From Pedinophyceae sp. YPF-701 (Eukaryota > Chlorophyta > Pedinophyceae): a stretch of 64,000 bases of DNA. The translations under genes were made by a program, and so were the position numbers. The stretch covers positions 1,674,001 through 1,738,000 of the forward strand of contig CAJZHL010000028.1 of NCBI GenBank assembly GCA_916048055.1. The letters run 5' to 3'. Numbering within the stretch: position 1 is the stretch's first letter; every line of letters starts with the position of its first letter. The notes beneath the pieces were generated by a model that made no database searches, was not told the origin of the DNA, and worked only from the letters and a program-made list of their open reading frames with translations. Below, one piece after another: positions 32,334 to 44,094 of this stretch.

Positions 32334-35222
32334 TTAGTAGTCGGAAAGTGTCGTGATGTCCAACTTACTCCCGGTTGCGCTCAGCCGAGTCCAACATCTC
32401 TTTCTGAGCCAAGACTGTCCACGATTCCAACACCTCACGTGATGCCCTCGGAAGCGTCCCGTGCAGAGCGTTCGCGAGACGCACCAGAGGAGTTGACATT
32501 GTTCAGAAACAGTAACAGTTACACTGCTCGGCTTATAGCACGCCTCCATTTAAGGTGGCATGCAGCAGGGCACCGTCGACGCCAAAAGGAGCGGCGTCAA
32601 CGGTGGCATGGGAACCAAATCCCAAGTCTTTCTACCAAAGACGATTTCGGAGGGCGTAAACCCCGTAGATGGATTCCGACTGTTGTTGTAGTTCGTAATG
32701 ATGGCCGGAAGCAGCTGTACCCAGTTTCGGTGGTCCGAGTTCGATGTAGAAGTCCGGAGCAATTCCAACAGCGAGCTCTGTTTGCCCGTCCGTCTGAGGA
32801 TGGAAAGGAGAGCTGAGTTGAAGTCGTGTGCCGAGAGAACGCCAAATGTGCTGCCAGCACTCCGAAGTGAAGCGCGAGTCGCGGTCGCTGATGATGTGTA
32901 GCGGGATGCCGTAGAACGGCAACACGCGTTGGCAGAAGATGTTGGCGGTTTGCTCGGCCGTAATATCCTTCGTGCAAGGCTCGGCGATGATCATCTTGGA
33001 GAACTTGTCGACTATCACCAGCAGGTGAGTGTTGCCCGAAACCGATGGAAGTACTTCGAGAAAGTCGAGCGTTACTGTCTCCCAAGGAGTCCCGGGGATG
33101 TCGAGTGGACTCATAAGGCCCAGAGGCTGTTGAGTCGTACGTCTGCCTAGCTGGCGATTCGGACAGGTCGTGACGTATTGGATTACGTCCGTTTTCAGTC
33201 CCGGCCACCAGAAATCACGTTTCAGGTTGGCAAACCTTGTCGACACAAACATGTGATGCTGCATCGTTGAGACCGTGACACGCTTGAGACCGTGATGAGT
33301 GATGTCATTCTCCGATATGGATGGAATGTAGAGCTGCAGTCGATTGTGACCTTGATCATGTAGGAGTAGACGGCCTTGAACGATGATGAAGTCCTCGCGA
33401 CGGCGGTCATAGTCGTTGGGGATGGCATTGTATTCCTCGTCGCCTGGAATAAGCTTGTCAATCCAGCGAATGATGTCGTCGATGGAAATCTGAACTGGAA
33501 GCTCCGAAGATTGTATGCCGCACAAGTGTTGAAGAACGGAGACGATGTGGTCCGGACGCCGGGACAAGAGGTCCGGAACGGTGTTGTCTGCGCCAGATAT
33601 GTACTCGATCTTATCGATGTTGAACTTCATGAGTGCTGTAACCCATCTCGCAATGCGACCTTCGATACGCGGTTGCAGAAGAAGGTGCGTAATGGTCCGA
33701 TGATCGGTGCGGAGGATGAATGGTCGATACAAGTAGGTCGACCACTTCGTGCAGGCTTGGACCATAGCGAGGAGCTCCTTGTCGTACACCGAGTTGAGCG
33801 GGGTTGAGCTTTGCGCTGGTGTACGCAACAGGTTGGAGGCCGTTGCCTTGGTCCTGGAGAAGCACGCCGCCCGTTGCGAAGTTCGAGGCGTCCGTTTGGA
33901 CGACACATGGCAGGTCCTCATCGAAATGAAGCAATATCGGAGAATTCGTAAGCCGTTCCTTCAAGGTGTTGAACGCCAGCTGGTGCTTGTCCGTCCACTG
34001 CCACGGAGTATTTTTCTTCGTCAATTCCGTGAGGTGAAAGGTTAGAGCACTGAAGTCGGGGATGAAACGCCGATAGAAGTTGGCGAATCCGACGAAAGAC
34101 TGAACTTCGCGAACAGTTGTAGGCACTGGCCAGTCCCTGATGGCTCGGATCTTGTCCTCCAAAGGCTGAATGCCGCGCTCCGAAATGTGATGTCCGAGGA
34201 ACTCGACATTGTCTCGAAACCACTCGCATTTGCTCAGCTTGATGGAATGCTTGTAGTCGCGAAACCGCTGAAGGACCTCTTCCAGCAGCGCCTCATGCTC
34301 CTCCTCCGTTTCCGTCGCAATTAAAATGTCATCGAGGTACACAATGACACCGCGACTGTATTAATAGAGAGAGAAGAGCATGCGATTCATCGCGTCCTGA
34401 AATGCCGCGGGAGCTCCGCTGAGCCCCTGGGGCATGACGACCCACTCATAGTTGCCAAACTTCGTTCGCATAGCCGTACAGGGTATGGACGCAGCTTGCA
34501 TCAAGAGTTGGTGGTACCCGTCGGAGCAGTCGAGGCTGGAGAACCATCTCTCGCCTCGCAGACATGCCAGGCAGTCGTCCGTATATGGAAGATTGGGTGC
34601 CCGCAGTTGCGTCCGGGCGTTGAGCTGTCGGCAGTCGACGACGAACGCCATTTCGGATTGTCAGGCGTTGAGCCCTTCTTGGGGACCACGAGAACCGGAG
34701 CGCCCCAAGGAGAGTCGCTCGGTCTGATCCAGCCCATGCTGAGCAGACGCTCAAGTTGTTCACGCCAAGCTTTGTCTGTGGTGGTGATAACTTGTACGGT
34801 GGTCGAGTGACCGGCTCCGCTCCTGGCTCGAGGGGAGTCGAGTGCTGAACCCCGTCCGGTCGGTGATGCATCGGGGGGTTTTCCGTGAAGACGTCATCGA
34901 ACTTCTTGATCAAGCGTTGCGCACGGGGGTGCACGTGTTGAGCGAGCTCGCGCTGCTCCCGCGTGTCATAGACCACCGCGATGAACGAGTCCGACACCCC
35001 TCGTGTTGCGTGTTGATAGTCGTCGTCCGTAGCAACCATGTGAATCTCCGGTAGCCCTTTGGCGTCGATCGTAGTTGCCGCTTTCAGTTGAATTTCCTTG
35101 TGAGGAGAGCCTGGTTGTCTTATGGAGCAGGTCATAGTCGAGCCGTCGGTCTCGAGGCCGTGATCCCGAATAAACGGCATACCGAGGAGAATATCGTGCG
35201 TCGGCAGCGCTGCCGGCACCGC
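32334..35222 (-). mobile_element. Degenerate Ty3/gypsy-type retrotransposon (pol)
   Basis: Read on the minus strand, the order is: aspartic-protease tail (LLGMPFIRDHG near 35170), reverse transcriptase (YLDD at about 34340), RNase H (TDAS near 33890), HHCC integrase finger, DDE core (Asp near 33075 and 32890, Glu near 32790) and a GPY/F-like tail. This order is typical of Ty3/gypsy elements. It is broken by at least three frame changes and an in-frame stop just before YLDD. In the integrase finger the expected second Cys of CxxC is Arg (TCPNRQ). No gag, primer-binding site or LTR pair found, and the 5' end stops at about 35222 against GC-rich DNA. Composition is clearly lower in GC than the host sequence. 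Confidence 0.92.
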
Positions 35223-35598
35223 TAGCGCTCATGCAGGTCGACCCGAATAGGGGCGCCGTTTCGGGCCCAGGTCCCGCCGGGCGGACGCGCAGCGCGCGGT
35301 CGTAGGCGCTGTCCCGCCCGGACGGACGACGGGCAAGAGCAGGTGGCGACCCTCGCTCGACGCACGCCTTGTGCGTGTCCTGCGTTGCGGCATCTGATGC
35401 TCGGCGCGGCCGCCTGGTGAACGCTGCGGCCCCGCGAGCGCCCTTCCACAGCCAGTTCTGCCGCAGGAGGACCCGGCGGCACCGCCACCGCGGGCGTGCG
35501 CCGCACGATTCGTGTGCGTAATCGGCACTTGTTGTTTCACCTGTCAGGTGTCGGAAGTGGTGCAACAACGGTCCTACGACGAAGATGATACAAAAGCA
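35223..35598. other. Spacer between Ty3 remnant and tRNA
   Basis: GC-rich up to about 35510, then AT-richer toward the tRNA. No gene recognised. The run TTTT on the minus strand at 35595-35592 is the Pol III terminator of the tRNA. Confidence 0.5.
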
Positions 35599-35680
35599 TG
35601 TGGTTGGTAGGATTCGAACCTACGCTCACGAATGAACACGGACCTGAACCGTGCGCCTTAGACCGCTCGGCCACAACCAC
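35599..35680 (-). tRNA. tRNA-Leu (anticodon CAG)
   Basis: A complete type II tRNA without intron. The 7-bp acceptor stem GTGGTTG/CAACCAC is perfect, with A as the discriminator. The D arm has GGCCGAGCGGTCTAAGG (A box). The anticodon stem CACGG/CCGTG encloses the loop TTCAGGT (CAG). A long variable arm follows, then the T arm GTAGG-TTCGAAT-CCTAC (B box). No CCA is encoded, as expected in a eukaryotic nucleus. A T4 tract three bases downstream ends transcription. CUG codons should be frequent in genes this GC-rich. Confidence 0.97.
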
Positions 35681-37927
35681 ATCCTAACGTATCATCATAA
35701 AGCAATTTTTCTAGCATTGAATCACTTTTAGCAATTTAGCACGCAGGGCAACCTTCGTTAGCCAGGGGTAAGAGCACTCCGACGAGTATGGACACCTCCT
35801 CTCTCGAACTCCTACTTCGTGCCATCGCGCTAGATCAACGAGGCGAGCACCGGAGCGGTCAGTTCGGCGCCCGAGTGACCGCGTCGGGAAACGACGGCTC
35901 TGGAAGTGGCCTGGTTCGCGGTGTCCAGCGCGACCCCTCCGGGAGGACCCTACGACTCCAGGTGAGCAGAGCGCACTCTCTGGCGCGTGAATCGCCGAGA
36001 AAGCCGCGCACGAGGTGCAGAAATAGGCGCCGTTGACCTTGCGGTTGGCAAGCCTGTCCCAGCCTAGCACTGCGCCCTGGGCCCTTACGGGCGCCATCAA
36101 CGCGTCGACACAACGGCGTGCCGGGCCCCTTTGGCGCACACGGCCCCGGTCGCGCCCTGTATGCTCCCAAACGTCCAGCTGGAGCGGAGGGTAAGGGCTC
36201 AGAGCAGCTCGCCTCGCCCTTGCGCGCTCGGATGGTCGGCGCAGCACCTGAACTCTCGTGATACATCACAGCCCAGTCGATGCACGACGACCTAGCGCAG
36301 TGTGTTGGCCCTGTAGCGCAGGCCACCGCGCGTGAAAGTCCAATATGTGCCTCTGATTCCACGTTTCCGACTTACCCGCGCCGCACACCCGTTGCTGCGC
36401 CGGTTGCGCACCATCGTTGCACTCTTCGCGTTGTGTGCTACGCGAATCACCCACATACGAGCCCGCACGCGTCTTTCTTCACTCCCCTCCTCCCTCTGTC
36501 CGCTCATCTGTTGCTTTCGCGTCGCACCACTGGGGGTTTCCCGCCTACATTCTATCGGAGGTGCTTCCATGTGGCCCTGACATGCCGCCGAGTACGTCCG
36601 CTGCTCGTCGCAGGGACTCCGTAAGGGCCACCGGACGGTCTGTCATGCTGGCACCCCGCCCGCCAGCCCGCCCGCGCCCGCGGCGCCCGCGGCACACCAG
36701 GAGCCCGATTCGGTCGACGACGGCGATGCCCCGCCAGTTCTCCGCCTCACCAGCGTGCCGCTGGACGAGGATGGCGCCATGGGCCCGAACCGGCGCGGGG
36801 GCAAGGCCGGGCAGCCGGTGCCTTGCCTGCAACCAGCGAGCGGCTGCAGTTCAACGGCCGCACGCGTGGAGCTGGGCGGCCGACGGGGCTGTTCCAGGCG
36901 GGGCAGCAGGCAAACCAGCTGACGCTCCAGGGCTTCGTTCCTTGGGCAGAAGCGGGCCGCGCCAGCCGGCAGACTGCCGCAAGGCGGGAACGCCCCTGCG
37001 GGCCCCTCCCCGCCTCAAGCGGCCGCGACGGAGGGCGTGTCGACCAGAGCGCAGGCCCGCAGGCAGGGAACGCGCCGTACGCCCGCGCCCACGCCCTCCG
37101 TCGCGGCGCCTTGTTGCAGCCTGTTGCACAGCCCCTCTGCTGCTCGACGGCCCCCGGCGCGAACAGGGCGCGCACGACCGCGCACGTCCCCACCGAACTC
37201 CTTCGTGATCTGGACGAGGGCGGCAGCGAGCCCGGAAGGGGACGCAGTGCAACATGTGGAGCGCCGACGTCACTGATGATCAGGCCCCCTTGTCTGGCTG
37301 ACTCCGGGGCGCGCCAGCGGCCGTGCGGCTCGCGGGGCGGCGAGAGCGCGCCGCCACGTCAGTCTTCGCACGTCCTCTCGCCCTCTCGCAACCGCGGCAC
37401 CGCCCGTCGTTGCGTCTGGGGCCGGCGGCACTCGGTTCACACCTGAAGTGCCACTTATCCGCGATTCCTCCTTCTCTGGACGGGCGCGAAGTGCGCTGCA
37501 CCGCCAGTTCTGAAGAGCTGGGTTGAAGCTTGGCGCGTCAAGCCACGACAGCCTCGCGAAAGCCTTCCTCGGACCGAGGTGCGCTTCCGACCGTTCGCTG
37601 CTACGACTTCAATCGGTTCGTATTCCGCGCAGATGGGCGGCTATGGACGCTGTGCTTGACCCTCGACGGCATTTCTGAGAATATTCACGACGAGCTGTTG
37701 CGCTACAACCGCGTTTCATGGCGTGCTTACGGGGCTCTCGCCGACCAGCACTGCACGGCCAGCTGCCGAGCACCGGCAGCGAGAGAGGCGCGCGAGCGCG
37801 CGAAAAACAAAAACCGGCCGAGAGGCATCGATCGCGCGTGCCGCCGACCAACCGCCGACCGACCGCCGACCAATCGACGGCCCCGCCCTCCCCCGCCAAC
37901 GCAGGTGCTGAGTGACGGACCCGCACG
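35681..37927. other. tRNA upstream region and family Z copy B upstream block
   Basis: The ~100 bp next to the tRNA is AT-rich. From 37168 to 37815 the sequence is identical by eye to 26256-26903, and it is related back to about 37060. Between 35.8 and 37.0 kb I recognise nothing; a plus-strand frame around 36823-37060 (Gln/Gly/Arg-rich) has no domain. Confidence 0.5.
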
Positions 37928-40900
37928 ATGCAGTCGGACGCGAACTTCGCCGGTATCAGCCTGCGGAGGAGGACGGCCTCCACCTCACCGCCCCGCCACG
38001 CGTCGATTGACGCGGCGTGGCGAGTAACCCGCGGCCGGAAGTCACCCGAGCCCGGCGACGTGTCTATGGAAGGCTCCGAGCCCGACGCCCGCACGAAGAA
38101 CGACAGCGGCACCCCTCCCCCGTCGAAGACCGCGACGGAAACGGAGATGGACGTTGGCTGCGCGCCCGTCGGGGAGACTGCTGCAAAGACGGCGGCAAGG
38201 CAGCGAGCTGGCGCGCCGCGCGGGAGCTCCCGCGCCTCGAGGCGGGGATGGGGCGGCCGCGGCGACACCGTCAAGCACAAGGACTGGCCCGCGCCGTCGA
38301 CGCCGTGGCGTCCGGGGACACGAGAGCCCGAGCTCGCGCGTCGGCTACTCAGAAGGGCGGCCGGTCGCGACGCCTCGGGGGGGGGCTCCCCGGCCGACGA
38401 CGACCTCGACGACCTCGACGGTGACCTCGACGACGACCTCGCCCGTCTCAGCCTCACTGGGACTGACAAACCGGGTCGCTCTGTGCGGCCTGCGGACCTC
38501 GACAAGGAGGAGGCGTGGGTACGGTGGGAGGAGAAGCGGGCGGCCGAGGGGTACAACACTGACTTGCTGCGGCGCTTCTCGAGGTCGGCGCACTATATGT
38601 TCAGGAAGTGCGTCAAGCTTGACGCCAGCATGAAGCTGGCCGACCCACTCGAGTGGCAGCACTACGACGCGCTGTTCGGCAAGCTTGCGGACCTGCTTCT
38701 GCGGCAGTTTGTGCGCGGCAGCGAGGACGCGGACCCTCGCCTGGCGGACTTCTGGACGCGCGCTCCGCTGCTTCTGCCGGAAGCGAACGGCCCCGGCGGC
38801 ATCTCGGCGTTACAGCTTGCGACACCGGACCGCCTGACGACGGCGTCTCACAAGGTCGCCATCGAGCAGGGCGACCTCGCCTTCACGGCGCACGCCGTCA
38901 ACGTTTTTTTCGGTTCGAACCCGGACCTGTTCGCGCGCGACGCCTCCTCCTTCAAGGAGATGGCGCTGCGAGCGCAGGACGAGAAGCTCAAGGAGATCCT
39001 GAAGATCCTGCCCAACCCGTACGCGGTGCTGCTCAAGAAGCGACCCGAGACGCGCGGCCTCCTCCTGTGCGCACCCCGCCCACGTGTGTTGTTGTTGTAT
39101 TGTGCAACAACGCATCTGCCTGCGGAATCACTCGCGCGCGACGTGCTCGCCGGCCCCCCGCGGCGCACGCGTTGCCACTGACGCGTCCTGCGGGTGTTTG
39201 ACTGCGAGGTCGCGTTCGCCCCGCCGCTTCGCAGGCACTACATGTCGCCCCGGCGGAAGGCTGGCTTCCACGGCGACCGGCGGAAGCTCGCCAGCCCGTG
39301 GACGCAGCGCACCAAGGAGAGCGTTGGGAAGAACGTGAAGCCGGTAGCACCGCGGGCCGCAGTCGTCGGTGCCTGGGTGGACGCGCTCGTGGCCGGCAAC
39401 GACACCTGGGTGGACGACACGATCCGCAACGCGCCGATGATCGTCGGGCGCTTCGGGCGGACGGGCGTCCGGCGCGCTGGCGGGCTCTACCAGCTCGTCT
39501 TCGACGCTCGCAACTGTCGGAAGCTGCACTCGGAGCCCGACAACCTGCGCAAGTGCACCTGGGGGTACAACGCGTTGAAGCTCACGGCGGACGAGGCCGA
39601 GGCCACCCGCCGCATCCCGGAGCTGCTGCGGAGCCTCGCGAAGCACGTCACGTCCGGCGACGCGCTGGACCCGCGGCTGGCGGAGCGCATGGATCCGCCC
39701 GGTGCGGGCGCACCGTACCTGCGCGCCGCTGGCGACAGGGCCCGGACGCGTGATGCGCAGGGCTCCACCACCGTTACAACCGTCGACGCGCAGGGCTCCA
39801 CCACCGTTACAACCGTCGACGCGCAGGGCTCCACCACCGTCACAACCGTCGACGCGCAGGGCTCCACCACCGTTACAACCGTCGACGGCAGGTGGTCGCT
39901 CCTCGGCTCGATGTGGGACGAGGCGGCCGTCGCGGAGGCCGTCGCGGAGGCCGTCGCGAAGGGTATCTTGGCCCCGCACGAGACGGAGGAGATGGTGCAG
40001 AAGTACCGCGACATGGTCGCGGCCTGCGAGGAGGAGCTCGAGGCGTACGACTTATACGAGGACGCGGGCGGTACGGAGAGGGCTGAGCGGCTGTCGCAGT
40101 CGCTGGGTCCCGGCTGGTGCGGGTGCCCGCACCACGGGCAGTGCATCAAGCGCCACGGCAATGCCCACCTCATGCCGGACGGGCGGCGGGCTCCCGGGCA
40201 CAGCCACTGCCTGCGGCTGGCCGCCGAGCGCGCAACAGAAACGGCACTCGAGGCCGCCATCGAGGCGGAGCTGATTTGCTGGAGGTGCAAGAATGAGCGC
40301 GAGTACGTGCCGAAGCAGAAGCGCAAGGCCGGCGCCGCTGCCGGCGGTGCGTCCAGCGGCGATGGGGACGGCGACGGGGACGGCGGGGGCGATGGAGGCG
40401 GCTGCGACGACGACGGCGCGCCGGGCACAGAGCGCGCGAGCCCGATCCGTGACGACGACAGCAGCGGTGACGGCGCCGAGCCTGCGTGCGGCAAGGTGAC
40501 GGCCGACGGCGAGAAGGCGCAGCTTGATGGTGCTTTCGGGCAGTGCCGGACCTGCTACTACCGTGGGCCACCGCGGGGTGGTAAACCAGTAACGGTACAG
40601 ACACAGCTCGGCAAAAACGACATGAAGAAGGGTGGCCCCTGTCCGCTCCACGCCACGTGCGACGGAAAGCGCGAGCAGCACCAGAAATGCCAGACCGTCG
40701 GCCCCATCCGGCGCACGGAGGAGGTGCAGCAACAGCTGCGCGCGACCGTCGTCTGCGCCAACCCCGAGTGCCCGTACCACGAGTTCGCCAAGGCCTGGCC
40801 GCTCGCGCACGAGGGCACCGCGAGCTGCGCCGTCGGGGCCAGGCAGTTCTCGCCGTGCTCGGACCAGCAGTATCGCTGCTACCTCTGCAAGGCCTACTTT

Positions 40901-41350
40901 GAGAGGCGCAGGACGCCGCCGGCGAATCCTCGCGCCAACTGGGACCCGTCGCCGGAGAGGCCCTGCCGCTGGCGGGGCTGTCCCGACTTCGGCGACTGCA
41001 CGGTGCTGACCCGGAGAGGGAAGACGCACAAGACGTGTCAACGCAAGGACTGCACGGTGCACGCCGACGAGGACGAGCTTGCCGACAGGCGCAGAGCTGC
41101 CTTCGGTGACAAGCGGTGCGTCTGCGGAGAGCTCATGGTCGTTTGCCGCGCGGACCCGAAGCCCACGTGCGCATGGACCGCCGATGCCCAGGAGCGCCTG
41201 GAGAAGGAACGGGCGAAGGCGGGCGAGGTGAAGGCCAAACCCTCCGTAGAGAAGAGGAAGAGGAAGGCCGAGGCCCGCAGCGGAGCTAAGAACGCAGGTC
41301 TGCGCGACCGTCGGGACGAACGTGGCCGCAAGATCCCGAAGCATGCCTGA
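37928..41350 (+). CDS. Family Z copy B, large Cys/His-rich protein
   Basis: Exons 37928-39066 and 39235-41350, intron 39067-39234 (168 nt, GT-CAG, phase 2), 1084 residues. The ATG follows GCACG and is shared with copy A. The N-terminus has about 90 extra residues relative to A, then an Asp-rich stretch. The conserved core includes 'NVFFGSNPDLFARDASSF' and 'LKILPNPYAVLLKKRPETRG'. Four 11-residue repeats (DAQGSTTVTTV) lie at about 556-599. A Cys/His-rich region runs from about 674 to the end, with patterns such as CGCPHHGQC, CxxC pairs, CPYHEFAKAWPLAH and CQRKDC. The tail is Lys/Arg-rich. It is probably a zinc-binding, possibly nuclear protein. I do not recognise the family and see no catalytic motif. 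Confidence 0.8.
39763..39896 (+). repeat. 33-bp coding minisatellite
   Basis: Four tandem 33-bp units (core GCAGGGCTCCACCACCGT) within family Z copy B, near-identical at the DNA level, encoding DAQGSTTVTTV each time. Absent from copy A at the same position. Confidence 0.93.
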
Positions 41351-44094
41351 CAAGCATGATGCACACGATCGCGAGGGAGGGCGGGCGCGTGGGGGGCGAG
41401 TGGAGAGTTGGTGCAGCGCACGCGGGGGCTCGGCTCAAGCTCCGGCTCACAGCGCCGTGGCCGCGAGCGGCACGAGATCGCGACGATGTGTGACGAAGCT
41501 TAGTAGCGCATGCGTGCTGCGCAGCACCGGTCAGGTCAGCGCCTCACGTCCCGCCGTGGCTTCCCGCGCTCGTCGCCGCTGCCGCAGAGGCACGGCGGGC
41601 GTACGCGTGGGAGGGGTGTGATCTGTGGAACGTCCAGCGCCTCCCTCGGCGAGGATGAGGGTGCCTCGACCCTGGGCTTTCGCGTCCGGCGGTAGCGCAG
41701 CGACCGTCGGCGCTCTCGCGGGCCGATTGGGAGTGCGGGGGGGCCTCGGCCGCTCCTGCCTCCGCCGGCCGCACGGGGCTCGCCTCCGGTTTGTAAGTCT
41801 CGGTCTCGGTCTCTCACGCCGCCGTCCATGGACGTGCTGGCCAGCACGCACTCCCCCCGAAACCAGACCCCTCCCTGCCGCTCTCTGGTGCTGCTCGCCG
41901 CGCTCGTCGCCCCTGCAGCGAAGCTCGCCGGCCGTGGGAGGAGTGTGTGTTTTCCGGGTGTGTTTTCACGTCAGCAAGGGGAAACACACAGCCCCCTTCC
42001 CCCCCCCGGCCCAGCACGCCGCGGCCACCCAGTGGGGCGGCGTCCATGCCTCCCGCCGCGCGGGCGGGGGAGTCGCAGCGAGCGAGGGCCCACGCGCCTC
42101 CGGGTGCAACAACAACGCACGCACCCGCTCCCGGCGCGGCGGGGTGCGGGCGCGGGCGCCGGCTCCATGCGCCCGGCGTCGCCGCCGACCGACCCGCGCA
42201 CGTGAACGCACCGACATCGACCGTGGAGGGCTCCTCCTCGCCACCGCCGTTGCCGTCCAGCGTGCCTCCCGCCGACTGCGCCGTTCGGCCTCGCCAACGA
42301 CCGCGCATGCTGCGGCGCTGCTCGCCATCCCGCGTGCTCGGCGCCGCTGCAGCGAGGCACGGCGGGCGTACGCGCGAAAGGGGTTGGCAGTGAAGGGGGG
42401 GAGTGTTCTGCACGACGGGCGCGGTGAGGCGAGGGCGCAGCGGCGCGGCAGTGCCAGACCCCCGTGCTCTGCGTCACCGACGGGCTGGCTGGCAGCGCGG
42501 GCGCACCGACGTCGACCGTCCTGCGCCGCCGTCCACACGTCCAGCCGCAGCCCCCTCTCGGCCGCACGCACTCGCCGCCGCCGCGACCCTGCTCCTCCGC
42601 CGCGACCCTGCCGCTCCTCGACGGCCGCGCCAAACCGCGGGGCCATGCACGCATGCGTGCGTGCGTGCGTGCGTGCGTGCGTGGTGGTGGGCTGGGCTCT
42701 CCGCGCGCGCCTGCGGGAGCGCGGCGCGGGCGCAGCGCGTCGCGGCCGCGCGGCCGAGGTGTCACAGCGCGGTCCCGGGCGCCTGGTCGCCCCGGACACC
42801 GCGTCGGCGAGCAACCACAGAGGCAGTTGGCAGCAAGGCTCGGCACGAGGGGCACGCGCACCTGGGGCACCTGGGGAGGCTTTCTCCGCGGGAGGAGCTT
42901 CGCAGAGCCATCCATGTGATCGAGGACCCGCAGGATCGCACGAGGCACCCACGGCGCGGCGTCTGCCCGTCTCGTGGTGACCCGCGCCGTCCATAGCGTT
43001 GCAGGCACCTTGTGGGGAGCCATGGCGCGCTGACAGTGAAGGTCCTACCTATGTCGTCACCCCGCGCGCCCCAGGGGGGCTGCGAGGCTCCAGATACAAC
43101 TGCAGGACTTCAGAGAGGACGTGCAAAGCCTTGTGGCAGCCAACTTGGCTGCCGCGCGCGCGCCCCGCCGGGAAGCACGACCCCGCGCGACCACAGCAGG
43201 TATATTGCGCGTCAGAGCGACACATGGTCAGCTCGCGGTACCGCGGACGACCGCCCAGGCGCCCGCAGCGCGTGTGCTGCCCAGCCGCGGCGCTCGAGGC
43301 GGGACGTGCGGCGCGTGGGGGCGCGGAGGGAGAGCGCGCTGACCCTGGTCGATCGTCATTGCGATCGCAGGCCGGGCCGGCGGGGCCATGTCCGGCGGCG
43401 GCGTGGAGGCGGGCCGGGAGATGCGAGTGGTGGAGTCGCGGCCGGAGACCTCCCTGAGGGCTCTGCCCGCCTCCGCTGGTTGCCGGCGACGAGGAGCTAC
43501 GACCCTCGCGCTCGTGGGAGATCCCGGGGCCCCGCTGCGTTCGCGTCGAGCGGCGCCACGGTGTGTGTCGAGGAGCCCACGTGGCGCAACAGCGGCGGGG
43601 CATCTGACGGCTCAAACCGTCCGATCTCGTCCAGGATCGCCGGCCGCGTCCCCCTGTCGAAGATACTCCCGGAGATCCGGCGCAGACGGCGAATGCGCTG
43701 CCGCCGCTGTAGCGCAACGAGCGCTTCGGACCCCCGCGCAGCGCCAGACACCTCCCCGTGACCCCCTACACGACGCGGTTCTGACGCGACCGTGTCTCAC
43801 TGCCTGTGTACGTGCCTCGGATATCCGACGCAGGCGCGACGGGTAGCGGCTCGCCCCCGCCCCCAACGGTTCGACGACTATGAGCACAACAACAACGACG
43901 ACGACGACGACGACGAAATCAACAACAACGACGACGAAAACACCCCCAACCAGTTCAAGGGGGGGCTGTGGAGGCAGCGCAAAGTTTTAGTACAATACAT
44001 CGCCTCATACATCGCCTCACGAGACAGCAGCCACATGTAACATGCAGACCGCCACCTGCGCGCCGGGCTCGACGGCTCGCCCGGCTCGCCCGGC
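41351..44094. other. 2.7-kb intergenic stretch, low-complexity
   Basis: No gene supported. A segment containing 'GGCACGGCGGGCGTACGCG' appears near 41591 and again near 42358. A (GCGT)n microsatellite lies at about 42654-42685. Near 43880-43950 there is an ACAACGACG-type low-complexity tract. Near 43998-44022 'CATCGCCTCA' is repeated twice. This stretch marks the change from repeat-rich to gene-dense sequence. Confidence 0.5.

Noticed and set aside
42654-42685. (GCGT)n run as telomeric repeat
   Set aside because: A short interstitial tetranucleotide microsatellite with no match to known telomere units.
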